From positions 1,364,001 through 1,428,000 of the forward strand of contig OX621167.1 of NCBI GenBank assembly GCA_951640195.1: a stretch of DNA of 64,000 nt, written 5' to 3'. Shown here piece by piece: positions 1 through 11,958 of this stretch. Numbering within the stretch: the first letter of the stretch is position 1; the number at the start of each line of letters is the position of its first letter. The stretch comes from Porpolomopsis calyptriformis. Lineage: Eukaryota; Basidiomycota; Agaricomycetes; Agaricales; Hygrophoraceae. The position numbers and the translations under genes are program-made. The notes below the pieces were generated by a model. That model was not told the origin of the DNA. It did not search any database and was given only the letters and a program-made list of their open reading frames with translations.

Positions 1-1265
1 TCCTTTATCCTCTGGTTGCAATGGATGATACCCCAGGTCCCGCCTCGAATCATCCCGCTTGCGATGAGCTGCCGCGGAAAGTGGAAAGGGGTCAGCATGG
101 TCATCGCGACTTTTTCGACGAAGGACGGAGCGGAAGGATTTCATTGCTGTGCTTGGTGCATTCAACGTCGAAGGGGAATTGCTGGGCGGCTGCTGGTTTG
201 AATTGATAATCAATTGGTGATTCATCTCTCGAAGGCGCGCCTTTTCCTTGTCTCTTTCGTCGATTTCGGCTTCGAGCCGTTTGTTTTCCGTGTCCAACAC
301 TTGGTTTTGGAAAGTCAACTTTGCCACTTGTTCGCGCAACGTTAGGATGGTCATGCTCGCGTCCAGCACTGACAGCTTCAAGTCCGAAGGATCGTTGTTG
401 GGGCCCTTGGACACAAAGATGTGACCAGAAAATGTTGCTAGGAGCTGAGCTTCCCATTGCATACCCACAAGGAGGCGACGGTCGACAGCGAGCAGGGTGT
501 TCAGGTGAACGGCAGCCGCATCTATTGAAGTGTTGAAAACAAACCCCGCTCCATCCGGATGCTTAGGCCTGGGGTGCGAATCGAAGATGACAAAGACGGG
601 GTTTGCTGACACGACGATCTTTAGGCAGGTAATAATCTCCGGAGGACGAGTGATGATGGCCACTGCAGAGACGTTTGTTGCTTGCCCGGATTGCAATTCT
701 CTTTCACAGCAAATCAGAAATCCATTAATATTAATCGGGTAGTTTACATCTCACCGTAACAAATTTTTGAAAGCTTTCAAGCTCGGTTGTGCGTAATGAT
801 ATCTCACGAGTTGCAAAGAAGTTTCAAACAAGGGAACTTGACGGATTTCTTCTACTTCCAGGTGGGATTCACTTGACCATTGGGCACATATCGATACGAT
901 TTCCTGTGAGGTCATATGTGCTTGAATCCCAGGAGAGTTGACTTCGAGATCGAACACACCTCCGCAGTATTGCGACTGATGATCTCCTTTAGTAGAGCTT
1001 CACCACGCAAACCTTCTCTCTCCTTTTCGAAGATTACTCGGGCGCAGTTTAAGGCCGCAATACCGCATGCTGAAGTGCCTACTCCGTCTAAAGCATATTG
1101 ACTTGCGCCAGCGTGTGAGATGACTTGTTCACTGCCACCGAGTACCTTCTGCACAAAATCAGCAATGCCATCTCCATCTTCGGACTGTCGCGACTGCCAG
1201 TTGCTAGTCGTCAGATCTTTATCTCTCGCTGGTAAATCTTTAGATGATCTGGGGTCTTGATGCAT
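1..1265 (-). CDS. Papain-like cysteine protease/coiled-coil protein, 5' part (runs off left edge)
   Basis: The 5' part of a multi-exon gene on the minus strand; the 3' end lies beyond position 1. I start it at the ATG at 1265-1263, which is conserved in the relic beside copy B. Exon 1 (about 1265-960) ends at a GTGTGT donor; exon 2 starts near 906 and ends near 757; exon 3 starts near 691. Exon 1 carries GVGTSACGIAALN with a candidate nucleophile Cys at 1067-1065. Exon 3 carries VFVIFDSHPRPKHPDG (about 596-550), an Asp-Ser-His box. A Cys at a helix start plus a downstream (D)xH is the layout of papain-like deubiquitinase-type folds. A Leu/Glu/Lys-rich coiled coil follows (about 390-220), then a Ser/Pro-rich linker with a basic patch. 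From memory, agaricomycete proteins of this layout continue into a RING-IBR module, but that part is not in the window. The gene is divergent from giant copy A. Function is inferred. Confidence 0.6.
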
Positions 1266-1582
1266 AATTTGGATGTTTTGGATGGCCGATGCGTGCCAAA
1301 AGGGGATCAATAACAATCTTTGAGAACTTCGCTATCCAATGTCGTTCGGGACGACTGAGATGCCAGCGCGATTAGGGAGGCGATTGGTTCGGAACTGGCC
1401 CGAAATTGGTTGTATGTAATCCTGCGGTTCCAATGTGACAAAAGAACAGGTTTATTTTTCACACTTTCTCTTCTACTTTCACCTGTCGCTCAACGCCTGC
1501 TTCTGCTCTGTGCCAGGACTAAGTATCAGAATCATAAAGAACCAAAAAACAAGGTCCAAAATCAACTTTTGCCAGTCATAAC
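1266..1582. promoter_or_regulatory. Shared divergent promoter region
   Basis: About 317 bp separate the start codons of the minus-strand protease-like gene and plus-strand giant copy A. Stretches of it, such as the GAGAACTTCGCTATCC area near 1320-1370, recur upstream of copy B near 11700-11760. The whole 5' intergenic region was therefore duplicated with the giant gene. Pyrimidine-rich tracts lie near 1450-1480. No defined operator or TATA box could be assigned. Confidence 0.4.
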
Positions 1583-4500
1583 ATGGATGATCGTCCAAAA
1601 TCAACACCTCGGTCAGGGCTTATCGATAGCCTTAAGCGCCTGAAACCATGGGGAAAAACGAGGTCATCCATTGGTCCAACTAACGGTTTCATACCAGGTA
1701 GCTTGTTTCCAAAGACGCCTGCACCTGAGGTCATAGGTGAATTCTCTTTTAACTCATCAGCCTCACCATTTCATTGACAGCCGCTTTGTCATAGATCGAC
1801 GAAACCAGGATGCTGATGTGATCATGTCAGGTATGAGTTTATACTTTGTTACCAAAGGCTTTCAACTTACAATAATCTGTAGATGTCAGTGGAACAGACC
1901 CAATTATTCGAGGATCATGCTTACCGCCTCTTAGCCCGACACTCGCGCACCTGAGGTCATGGGTGAATCCTCTTTCAACTCATTAGTCTCACCTTTTCAC
2001 CGACAGCCTGTTTTGTCATAGATCGACAAAACCAGGATGCCGATGTGATCATGTCAGGTACGGGTTTATACTTGGTTACCAAAGGCTTTCGACTCACGAT
2101 AATCTGTAGATGTCAGTGATGCAGGCCGAATTATTCGATTATTATGCTTATGGCTTCTTAGCCCGACACTCGGACGACAAATGAAAGCGAGGAAACCGGT
2201 CGCCAGAATCATATCTCGCTGCCAATGAAAACCATTACGCAAGTCAGTTGTAAAATACAAGTTTCTAAACACTGTTTGTCTCACCCTCTGCTCTTTTTGG
2301 TTTAGGAGAATCGACAAAATCCCAACGACTTATCTGACGAAGATATCTATGATTTCAACTCACCTTTGGTTACCAGTCTCACTTGGGATACGAAGAACGT
2401 CACTGCATCCAGTAGAAGTGTCAGTATTATCCTATTTTGTGTCACTCCAATTTGACCGAGCGTAAATTGATCTGTCGAGCAGAGGAAAGATGAAAGCGAG
2501 GAGGGTACTCTACTCCCACCCTCAAAGAGTACGGACCAGATTAATAATCGACACAACCGGAAAGGAGATCTGTTACTTGGCTCGGTCAAGAAGCCGAGCA
2601 ACGACTTGCTCCACTCTATCAAAGGGATGTATCGTATTCTCGACCTTTTCAGCGAACAAGGGAGTGGCGGACTCGGTAAGACGCTCAGAAAAACACCTCT
2701 CGCTCATTTGACTGTAAAGTTAAATTCCTTGATTAGTCGACAAAGTTATCATTGACCAGGATTCTCTGCGGGATCTAATCGACGATCTTCGTCCTGGTGC
2801 CTGTGGGACATCACTGACCAACATCGATTTCAAGGACCTGGACAATCTACTCGTTAAGCCTCTCGGTGTGTACGGCAGCAAAGAAGAAATTGTTCGACTC
2901 TTAGCTTCCATTGGGGCAGTCAACGATGAGACGTAAGTTTTGTCTTTGTAATGGAAGCATCGTTAACTCACCTTGGAATTCTTGCAGAGCCAAAGCTTTA
3001 TGTCTGATTGATACTGATTCCTCCCGACCTAAACTACGCTCCGGTCTATACATCGCACACTCTTCTAACCATGCTGTTAAAGAGAAGCAACTATACGTTG
3101 TTTATTGGCCTGAAGATACCACTTGGGATGACGACGCCATTTCTTCTGTCCGTCGTAACCGAGTGACATTTATGCGGTGGGTTTGCAGCTCTCCCTGAGT
3201 GTCAATCAATCTTCAACGATGACTATCGTAGCTACCTCACGAAGATTGCCGACCAAGTAATAGCCATGATCTCCCCTGATCATGCGAAGGCCATGATCTG
3301 GAACGAAGAGTCAGAGGATCCGTCGATTCCCATTGATAGCGAGGAGTCTGACCGTTTATTTACCTTCGAGGTCGCGAAAACGAATGAACAAGAAGAGGAC
3401 GTCACATCACGGCCAGGTTTTGTGGCAAGTACTGATTCCTGACTTGGCTCTTGTTGCTTACAGCAAGATTTTTCAGATGAGCACACCTATTATTTCGATC
3501 AGTAAACCTCCCCCAGACGGTTCGATTCAGGATGCTTCCTTGACGCCGAGATTACTGGCAGGAGAGACTGTTCAAGCCATCTTGACAACGAGATACATCC
3601 CATCCTCCATCAAGACTGATCACTTTGCAACGACAGTGAACTTTGTGCAACTGCGGAACAAACTGTATGAAGGACGAGTGTTCAGTGTGGCGATGTACTT
3701 ATGATGCCGCTTCCAGATCGAAGAGCACGATTCGCATTAGCGAGAACATAAATGATGACGCCATTGAGAAGCTCATTGATTGCGGTTTGCGGGACCGATT
3801 TCCTCAATCATGCCGTATTTGGAAACAGTCTTGCCAAGAGTCAGCGAGGATTCTTGACAACGAATGCCGCAATCACGACAAAGAACTACCGGAACGATTA
3901 CGGAGTGATGAAGCAGAAATCAAGGAAACTCTGAGTGTGATCATTGCGTGTGAAATACGCAAATTATATCCGTAAGTCACTGCAAAGTCAATAGAGCTCT
4001 TAACTGACTCGATCTCTCTAAGTATTCTTTCTATGGAAAGTTTAGGGATCACACCTACCATCAATGAGAGCGCTCACAAAGGTGCACTGTGGACTGCTTG
4101 TTCAATGGCTCTCGTCTCAATGAGGTTACTCTAGATCGTTTTGCGGACCTGACATCCACGTATCTACAATTGGGTGGTGATTTCGAAAACGCCTTAAGAA
4201 AAGCCAAACTGGATCGCATCTCTTCCCAAAAATTCAAATACCTGAAAGATCGCATCGTCACCATTGATTTCTTGCTTAAAGCTCACGCAAAACTTGCGGA
4301 CACCGACCCTACCGACGCTGATCGCGAACACATAGTATCTTCCATTTCACAAGCAAAGGACTTGCAAAGTACAATAAGAAACCTCTATGAATTCCCACTT
4401 TCTGAGTCAAGATCTTTGGTGTCTTCTCTTTTTTCGATAATGGTAAATTGGAAGAGTGGGGGTGAGGTATCGATCGAAGAAGAAGCGAAGCGACGCACTT

Positions 4501-7500
4501 CCTCAATAACCGATCCGCAATTTCTCAGTTCCCTGGACGATTTCGTACTGGGCGAGCCTCTCCTGCAACCCCTGGTGGCGGAAGTCTGTCAGATTGCTCA
4601 GAGTCACTTTCGGGTGGAGGTTCCGAGACTGTCGGATAAAGTCATTCACCGTGTTCAGTCAATCCGTGAAACCACTCTGAAAGACCAGATCCGTCAAGAG
4701 GCCAGGAACAAAGAAGAACAATGCCGAAAAGTTGCGCGATTAAAGTTTATCCAGGAGATAGAGACAGGCTCTCAGGTTGAGGCATCACGGCGCGTGGTTT
4801 GATCGTGGTTTGCCTGATATTTAACTTAGCTCAGAGACAGATCTCTGGTGGCGTTGGATTCATTCGAAGTCTCCAAGGTTCGGTCGTATTCCCCCCCCAC
4901 ACAACAGTCCTACAAGGCGATTGGTTATGAAGAAACTCGCCTCGACCCGACTTTAGAATACAGCATTCACGTATTGGAAATGTCAGAGGAAGATCGCCAT
5001 TCTCTTCGACTGAATCCTACTTTCATTCCATTCCCCCATGTGGAAGAACGACGGTCCAACTCCTTTCAATTGCCCTTGGATCACATCATATTGTAAAGTC
5101 TCATCCACCCACTTGTTTATGTGGTCATGCCTCATCTGTGTTTTACACTCAGACACGCTCAACTACTTGCCAACAATAAGTGTCTGCTTGTGGCCGGTGA
5201 CTCCCAACGTAACATCACCGTTTATTGTGATGCTATGTCTTCTCTGAATGGTGCCATCTGTCACGAGAAATACAAAAAGAGACTTCATCGTGACAAGATC
5301 GGTGAAAGCTTCCTTCTGGCATTTGATGAGACAAAACGCATGCTGGCGGTGTGCGAGTCTCAGAAGGTTCGGATGATTTCACTCCACTTTGCCAAAACGC
5401 TAAAAAGTTTGCACATGCAGAATCTCCAATTGCACATCTTTATTTTTGACGAGATGTTCACCTCTCTGCAAGCTTTAGGGAGCGCAGTGAATCTTATGCA
5501 GTGGTACGAAGAAGGCAAAAGTCTTCTCCATGCTTGTTTTGTATCTGGCAGTGAGGAGATACTACTGATTGATTCGGGCGCACAGGCAAGGATATTTTCT
5601 TTGATAACCCAGCAGTTCAGGTAAGAGCAACATCCTTAACGGAGATCCTTTGAATTTAATCTTTGTCGACATTGAAGGCCAGCATCGTTGAACCTCAATC
5701 AAGTTCCTTCTGCAATATATTCATCACCCGATGGATCTTGTCTGTTTACCTTGATGACCACCGATGGCTCACCATCTATTCGCGCGTATCATTGGAACAC
5801 CTTTGGCTCAACAGAAGGAATTCCTCTTCAAGATGTGATACAGGCTGGTTTCCCGCTGGCGCTGACTTCCCTCGTGAATAGAAACATCGTCCACTTCATC
5901 AGCCTTGATATTACTTCCCATCGTTGTCAATCTATCTCTCTGGACATCAAAGGCAAAATCACTGAATTTATGTTCAAGGAGAAGGGCGCGAAAGAGACTT
6001 CGAATGGTAATTCTACCACGATTCACAACTGTCTTATAGATTGTCACTCGGATGTGTGGACACGCTTTCCTGTTGTGCCTGCCGTTCGAAGGCAAACCAT
6101 TACAGCATCAAGCAAGCGACTCCAGAGATCACTCACCTTTGTGACTGATAGGGACTATGACGCTTTCGAACCTCATTTCTTGAATCTAATCCACTCATTC
6201 GAAAAGAACACAAGAAAACCTACTGGCGAAGAGCTCAGAGACTTACTTGTGCGAGCTGTGTCCTTTGACACTCTTCTTCCCACCATCACGGATGCGACCT
6301 GGACAGTTACCTGCCTGAGGGCTGGCGAATGGCTCATAGATCTACTATGTCTAATACCGATTCACTTGGCAATCACACGCGAGAATAGATTCATACCCTT
6401 GAAAGACGGTGTCTTTTCTCCGGAACTGGAGAGGTCCCTCTTAGGTGCCGAAGTCACCCAAATTGTGGATAGCTTGTCGTTTGGCTGGTACGAATCTCTT
6501 TTCCAGTCATATATGGCGTCGAAGGTACACCCATGCCTTAATTGTCCTTTTCTCATGTCTTGATTACAATTGACTGCAGCCGGTCAAAGTAGTGTCATCC
6601 ATGGGTTTGTCTTTCATCGTTTGTCGCTTATGGTACACACTTATCCCGAGACCTTAGGGGAACAATCCGTTGGCAAAAGTTATACACTTAATCACCTGGT
6701 TGATACGTCGTTTGCAGGAAGTGCTATGAGGACGACAGGTATGTACCATGTCAACAGGTTGGCTTCGCATTGACGCAATACTGTTACTTAGAGGGTGTTT
6801 GGATGTCTGTGACACCTACGGCAGACGCCCTCATTGTGGCATTGGACTTCGAAGGTGGGTACAATCCATTTGCCTGCTGGGATTGTTTTGAGACGAATCT
6901 TTGCTCAGGTGTACACAGTATTGAACGCTCTGCTCAAGAAGACACATTATTGGTCCTTTTCAACACTGCGATCTCCAATCTGGTGAGTGATATGGCAGCC
7001 CAATTCGTGACTCAATCATTCAACTACCCAAAGGTTCTCTTCCGGAATAACTTCGCTCTCTCTCGTGATATTACTGGTCTCTTCCAATCATTCCAATCTT
7101 CTTCAACCGTCCTTGATCCAGCTGCAAATCCCTCATTATTTCAATCCACATTGATGATCATTATCAAGGTCTGATGTAATTGTAGCTATTCTTTATACGA
7201 ATTTACATTTACTTAATGACAGGATGTGGTAGACTCTGACAAGAAGGAGATTACTCGAGAGTATGATTTCTTGTTTTTCCCGGTTGTCCTTTTTTATGGT
7301 CACATTTCGCGGAACTGTCAGGTTTTCGCTCAAATTCCAGAAGATCGTTCAAGAAGAGCAAGATGCGAACTTTATCTCCAAGCTTCACGGTGGAAAGTTG
7401 GATATAATTCCGTGGCCTGTTATTGAATCCCGGCAATTTTACACCCTTTTCCCAATCGTCAAAAATCGCTTGGATCAGCAGAAGATAACTCACACGGCTG

Positions 7501-10500
7501 CTGGGGAGTTTCTCCTAACACTCAAGACTTTAATGGCGAAGCTCAAGGTTAGTGAAACAGTTGATTATTGAATATTTTAATGAGACACCGCCACCTTTCA
7601 AGGCTAACGACTGGGGTGCTCTTTCTCGTAAGTCTTCTCCCTCCCAATTTTTTTTTCCACTTGTCAACATCAAGACAGAAACACTTGCTGCTCATCGTGC
7701 GCAACGTCTGATGCACCTACTTACGAATGCGCTTGCTTTTGGTCTCTCGGAGATTGAACCCGAAGAGGAATTATTGAAGGTAACATCAAGCATATACAGT
7801 TGCAGAGATCTCACGAAAACATGCATAGAATCTTGATACGGACGAGGTAATAGAAAAAGCCGACACGCCATCACGTTTCTTTTTACCAGGCCAAACAATA
7901 GAACCCAGTACAGCAGAGTCAGCACTTGCGGCCTTGTTAAACGCATGGGGCACATCGCACCCAAGACAACTCAAGTCAGACGATGACTGGATAAAAGAAC
8001 TTGGGTCACATCTAGATCGCTTGGTTGAAATGAGAGTCGAGCATGTCCGCGAATGGATTTCTTGCAATCTAGCTCGCTTCAAGACTGGTCACGCGAATAT
8101 GGAAGCGCTTCGCCGATCATTTGACAGTGCGATAGTCGACCTGAAGGAGAGTGTACAGTTGTGCAAGATGCGATGTGGCTCGTGCCACCTTCTCTGCATT
8201 CAGCGTCGGGACCATGAAGGGTCGCACGATTGCCAAACTTCGCATGGATGTGTTCACCGTTGCGATTTCAGAAATGAACATCCAGAGGGGCTAAAGCCAT
8301 GTGGTTTCAGGTACCTCCCAAATCCCACCCTTGTTTTATCTGATTCTAAATGATGTTTACCCAGTGCTGGACATCCAGGGAACCATATGTGAGGACTTCG
8401 TTTATCCCTCCATCACCTCACACAATCGTTCACCTTCACCTTCACATTCCAGCTGTGTGGTCGATGCTCACTTATGTGGCGAACCTTGCAAGTTGAAGGA
8501 CAGACCTGGCTGTTTAGAACGATGTACTAAGGTGTGCTTTATATTGAGAAACGAATGCACAATCTGAGATTCTTAGGTTGCCGCCCACTCCGGAGAGGAC
8601 CACATGTGTCCTGCTCTGACCCATGGTTGCGGTAAAGTGAGAACGGTCCTTTCTGCTTACCAGTCAAATTGACAATTCTCGATAGCCATGCGGATTGACA
8701 CAGATAAAGCTGGCAGATGGCCGGGTCTACTCGTGCAACCAGACTTGCACGATCTCAAGGTGCATCTCCTTGTTTTTTACCTCTTCTCACACTAACCATC
8801 GCCTCAGTCAGCAAAACCACTCACGCCACACTTGCGGTAGTCGCATGTGCCCTATCTCCTGTCAACTTTGTAAACGATTGTGCTCCAATCAAGACCACCT
8901 GCATGGATTAGACATTGGAGCAGTGCATCTCTGTGGGTTCGTTATTTTTTCGCCCCGCCGTTTGCATCTCTTTCATTCACAAATTATAGTCATGAACATT
9001 CTTGTGCTGCATTCTGCACTGCCAAGGGGATATGCGAAATCGAAACGGCGCCGCAATCTATCGAAGCAACATTTACTGGTAGACACGAAACCTTCCAATA
9101 TACCAAGGTTAGAATTATGATTTTATAGAGATGGCTCTGGCTGATGTGGCCTAATGCAGTATTCGCAAGGTTGGGTTTATGTCTCTATTTTGGTCCAGCG
9201 ACTTATTGCTTGTTTCTGGCAGTCTCTAGGAGGCGCCAATGCGTTGTACCGATTCCTCCTGGAGCCCTAGACCATTCTGAGGACCACTCCCACAGTTCCG
9301 AAAAAACACCGTTCCATTTCTGTGAAACTCGGTACGCTCTAGATATTTTTGTTGAATCCACCTGACTATTTCCGGCGTACAAGCTGTTCAAGTTGCGGGT
9401 ACTTTTGTACCCTTCCGATCGGTGAGTCGATCTTCCTCTGTCTTAACATCTCAACTTCACAATTGGGTAGGACATTCACAACAAGAACACGAAACAAGTC
9501 ACGGGTCGATGTCGAAAACTCGGTGGGTAGTCGATGGCCCAAACAACACACTAGAGGTCCAAGGCCGAAAGTTTGCTTCTAATGATGAGGGAGCACCTAT
9601 GATGTGCAACCTTGTATGCCACTCGATGGGAAGACATGTTCACATCGATTATTGCCGAGCCCCCAAAGCAGCAGCTTGCACCGGTCCTGAAATAGAGCAT
9701 ATTAGAGCTCGATTAGCACCCAATCCTGATCGACCTAAAGACTCGATTACACACAACTTGCACTGGCGAAGATCAGGTACTATAAATTTATCGGAGCATC
9801 TGGAACTATTAACACTTCAACGTGAACACTGCAGGTTTCAAAGGTTAGAAACCCAGCGACCGCATCCCAATCGAACATTAATCTCTTCCGACCCCAGATC
9901 CTTACTCGCGCGAAGATCAAACAAATTTCGCTAAGTGGTGAGCGATACTTATTTTGTACAATCGCTGGAATAAACTTATCTCCTCTAGTGATATCATGTG
10001 TGGAGGTGATATTGGTCCTTTCTCTCTTGTCAAACACCCTTACACGGCCCTCTTTAAGGTCCTGAACATCTGGCAACGACTTCTGCGCCTGCCCAACCGT
10101 CGTATTGCACCTTACCCCTTTTCCACGCTCCTCAACCTTTGGGTGGATCCCCTGCTGGCGGAATGGGTTATGTATCCAATGATGGACATTCTTATTCTTG
10201 CAGAAACCCCGCGGTGTTACAACAAGCCTTCCATGTGTTAGTTTATTCTCCCCCTGCGTCACGGAGTACATTACCACTGATTCCCGTCCAATACAGAATT
10301 TTCGTAGTCGACAGGTCATTCTCTCCCAATGCGTCACTTTGTGGTGATGACAATTCTTCTACCACTTAGGTCTGGATCCATGGGCTGGGAAGATAGACGT
10401 CCCTTGCCCAACACACCAGTAACAGCTCAAATCATCCAACAGTGCAATAACAGGCTTGGGGCGGTCTACTCAGCCTTATATGGATTCTGGACGTCCCGAA

Positions 10501-11275
10501 ACGCTGCCATGGCTGCAAGTCAAACAAATGCAGCCCGACGGGATGCTTATAGGTGCAATTTATCTCTACCGACTGTCACCGACGCTGATCACACTGGTTC
10601 GTTTTGATAGCGTGATCCTATTTGATCATGCTGTGACAAGCTGCCTTGTGAATGACTTTGCCAGTCCCCCGGCCACACTTTTGAACGCCGTCCTTACCCA
10701 CCAGGCAAGGGGAGGAACCAATTATACAACGGCTTTGGAAACTACTCAAGAAGTCATGCGACAACACTGGAGCACGGAAAGGTACGCACTATTATGCATC
10801 GCAATGGCTTTATTTATCCCGAGAACACTCGAAAGATCCCCTGTAGTTATTTTCCTTTCTGATGGTGAGTGCACCGTTGCCGATCAGACAGTTCAAAACC
10901 TTTGCCGGGCGGCGGTTACTCTCGGGTGAGTATGCACGATCTTTTCTTTCTAACTGCTCTCAACATCTAGCATCTAGAAAACCGCTGTCCTTCCATACCG
11001 TTTCATTTGGCCCTCAAGGGTCCAGCCATTCCTTGCGCAGGATGGCGCAGATTGCTCTAGAAGTGCAAAACAACGCTCCGCGCGACCCTCTCCTACCAGC
11101 GGCGGCAATTGTGCTATCGAGTTACACGGAGGCACTGGATACGGTAGTCACCACGTTGACCTCTTGGACATATTTTTTCGCTCATCGGACTTTTAACAAA
11201 CAGGTTCAACTTGCCGAAACCTTCCTTGGAATAGCCGACTCCCTGAGGAAACCGAGGGGATCGCTGCTCCGCTGA
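1583..11275 (+). CDS. Giant GTPase-zinc-VWA protein, copy A
   Basis: A gene of about 40 exons encoding roughly 2,500 residues. Start ATG at 1583 (MDDRPKSTPRSG), stop near 11273. Domain order seen: Ser/Pro-rich N-terminus; a conserved region of unknown fold (about 2600-3980); a helical, charged region (4125-4800); a propeller-like region (about 5130-6090); then a G domain. The G domain has P-loop GEQSVGKS (about 6657-6682), a G2-type Thr in RTTEG, G3 DFEG (near 6850, split by an intron) and a GBP/VLIG-style G4 of KD type (IIIKDVV, about 7160-7230). A long Cys/His-rich array follows (about 8160-9900), with many CxxxC and HxxxH spacings. The VWA domain at the end has MIDAS DRSGS (about 10309-10380, split by an intron), a Thr in GGTNYT, and SDGEC (near 10860). 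I recognise the composite architecture from agaricomycete genomes but know no characterised member. The exons I compared with copies B and C show no clear disabling change. Confidence 0.75.
1721..2172 (+). repeat. 226-bp tandem duplication in the 5' part of copy A
   Basis: Two head-to-tail units, 1721-1946 and 1947-2172, both begin GCACCTGAGGTCAT and end TTAGCCCGACACTCG. Each contains the short exon around GATCATGTCAG and its flanking intron. Copy B (about 12090-12315) has only one unit, so the duplication is specific to copy A. It could add a repeat to the disordered N-terminus or be spliced around. Confidence 0.75.
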
Positions 11276-11410
11276 AGATCGAACAATATTCGTGCCATTT
11301 TTTTTTCTCATCTAAGTTAGTTTCATCGTACGAGTAGAAACACTAGGAAGCTGAGGGGATCAGTGCTCCGGCAAAGATCGAACAGTGTTTGCGTCATATT
11401 TTTTCTCAAA
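11246..11410 (+). repeat. Duplicated 3' tail of the giant gene
   Basis: The last coding stretch and stop region (AGGGGATCGCTGCTCCGCTG, GAAGATCGAACA) recur about 100 bp downstream as a diverged second unit (from about 11345, AGGGGATCAGTGCTCCGG and AAAGATCGAACAG). The same doublet follows copy B (about 21411-21480 and 21518-21590), so it predates the A/B duplication. It is probably an old partial duplication inside the 3' UTR. Confidence 0.6.
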
Positions 11411-11509
11411 GTTGCATGTTTCATTGTACAATTATTATTAGCATCTTGTGCATTCAAAGCAAGAGGTTCATAATGGTAGCGCAGGTGCCACGATACATAC
11501 GAAACTTGC

Positions 11510-11655
11510 GTGTGAGATGACTTGTTCACTGCCACCGAGTACCTTCTGCACAAAATCAGCAATGCCACCTCCATCTTCGGACTGTCGCGACTGCCAAGTC
11601 GTCATATCTTTATCTCTCGCAAGTAAACCTTTAGATGATCTGGGGCCCTGATGCA
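11510..11655 (-). pseudogene. Relic of the protease-like partner gene, 5' end only
   Basis: This stretch matches positions 1112-1265 of the partner gene, including the start ATG (rc of CAT at 11653-11655) and codons for DFVQKVLGGSEQVISH. The homology stops at about 11510, before the candidate catalytic Cys, where it is fused to sequence also found downstream of copy B (about 21610-21690). It has the head-to-head position relative to copy B that the intact gene has relative to copy A. It is a fossil of the duplicated unit and cannot encode the domain. Confidence 0.75.
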
Positions 11656-11958
11656 TAATTTGGATGCTTTGAACAGCTGGTGCGTGTCAAAAGCGGTTTT
11701 TGAGAACTTCGCTATCCCAATGTCGTTCGAGACGACAGAGATGCCCGCGCGATTAGGAGACGATTGGTTTGGAATTGGACCCGAAATAGATGTATGTGAT
11801 CCTGGGAGACAAAAGAAGAGGATGACGGCGTCTATTTTTCAAACTTGTCTTTCTACCTTTGCTGCTCAACACTTGCTTTAACTCTGTACCAGGACTAAGT
11901 ATTGGAACAAAATCATAAAGCGCCCAAAAGCAAAGTCCAATTCTTTACCAATCATAAC

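Noticed and set aside
4081..4133. Apparent one-base deletion and frameshift in copy A compared with copy B
   Set aside because: All three copies have a GT..(C/T)AG pair here with intron-like length, and splicing it out restores the frame, so it is better read as an intron.
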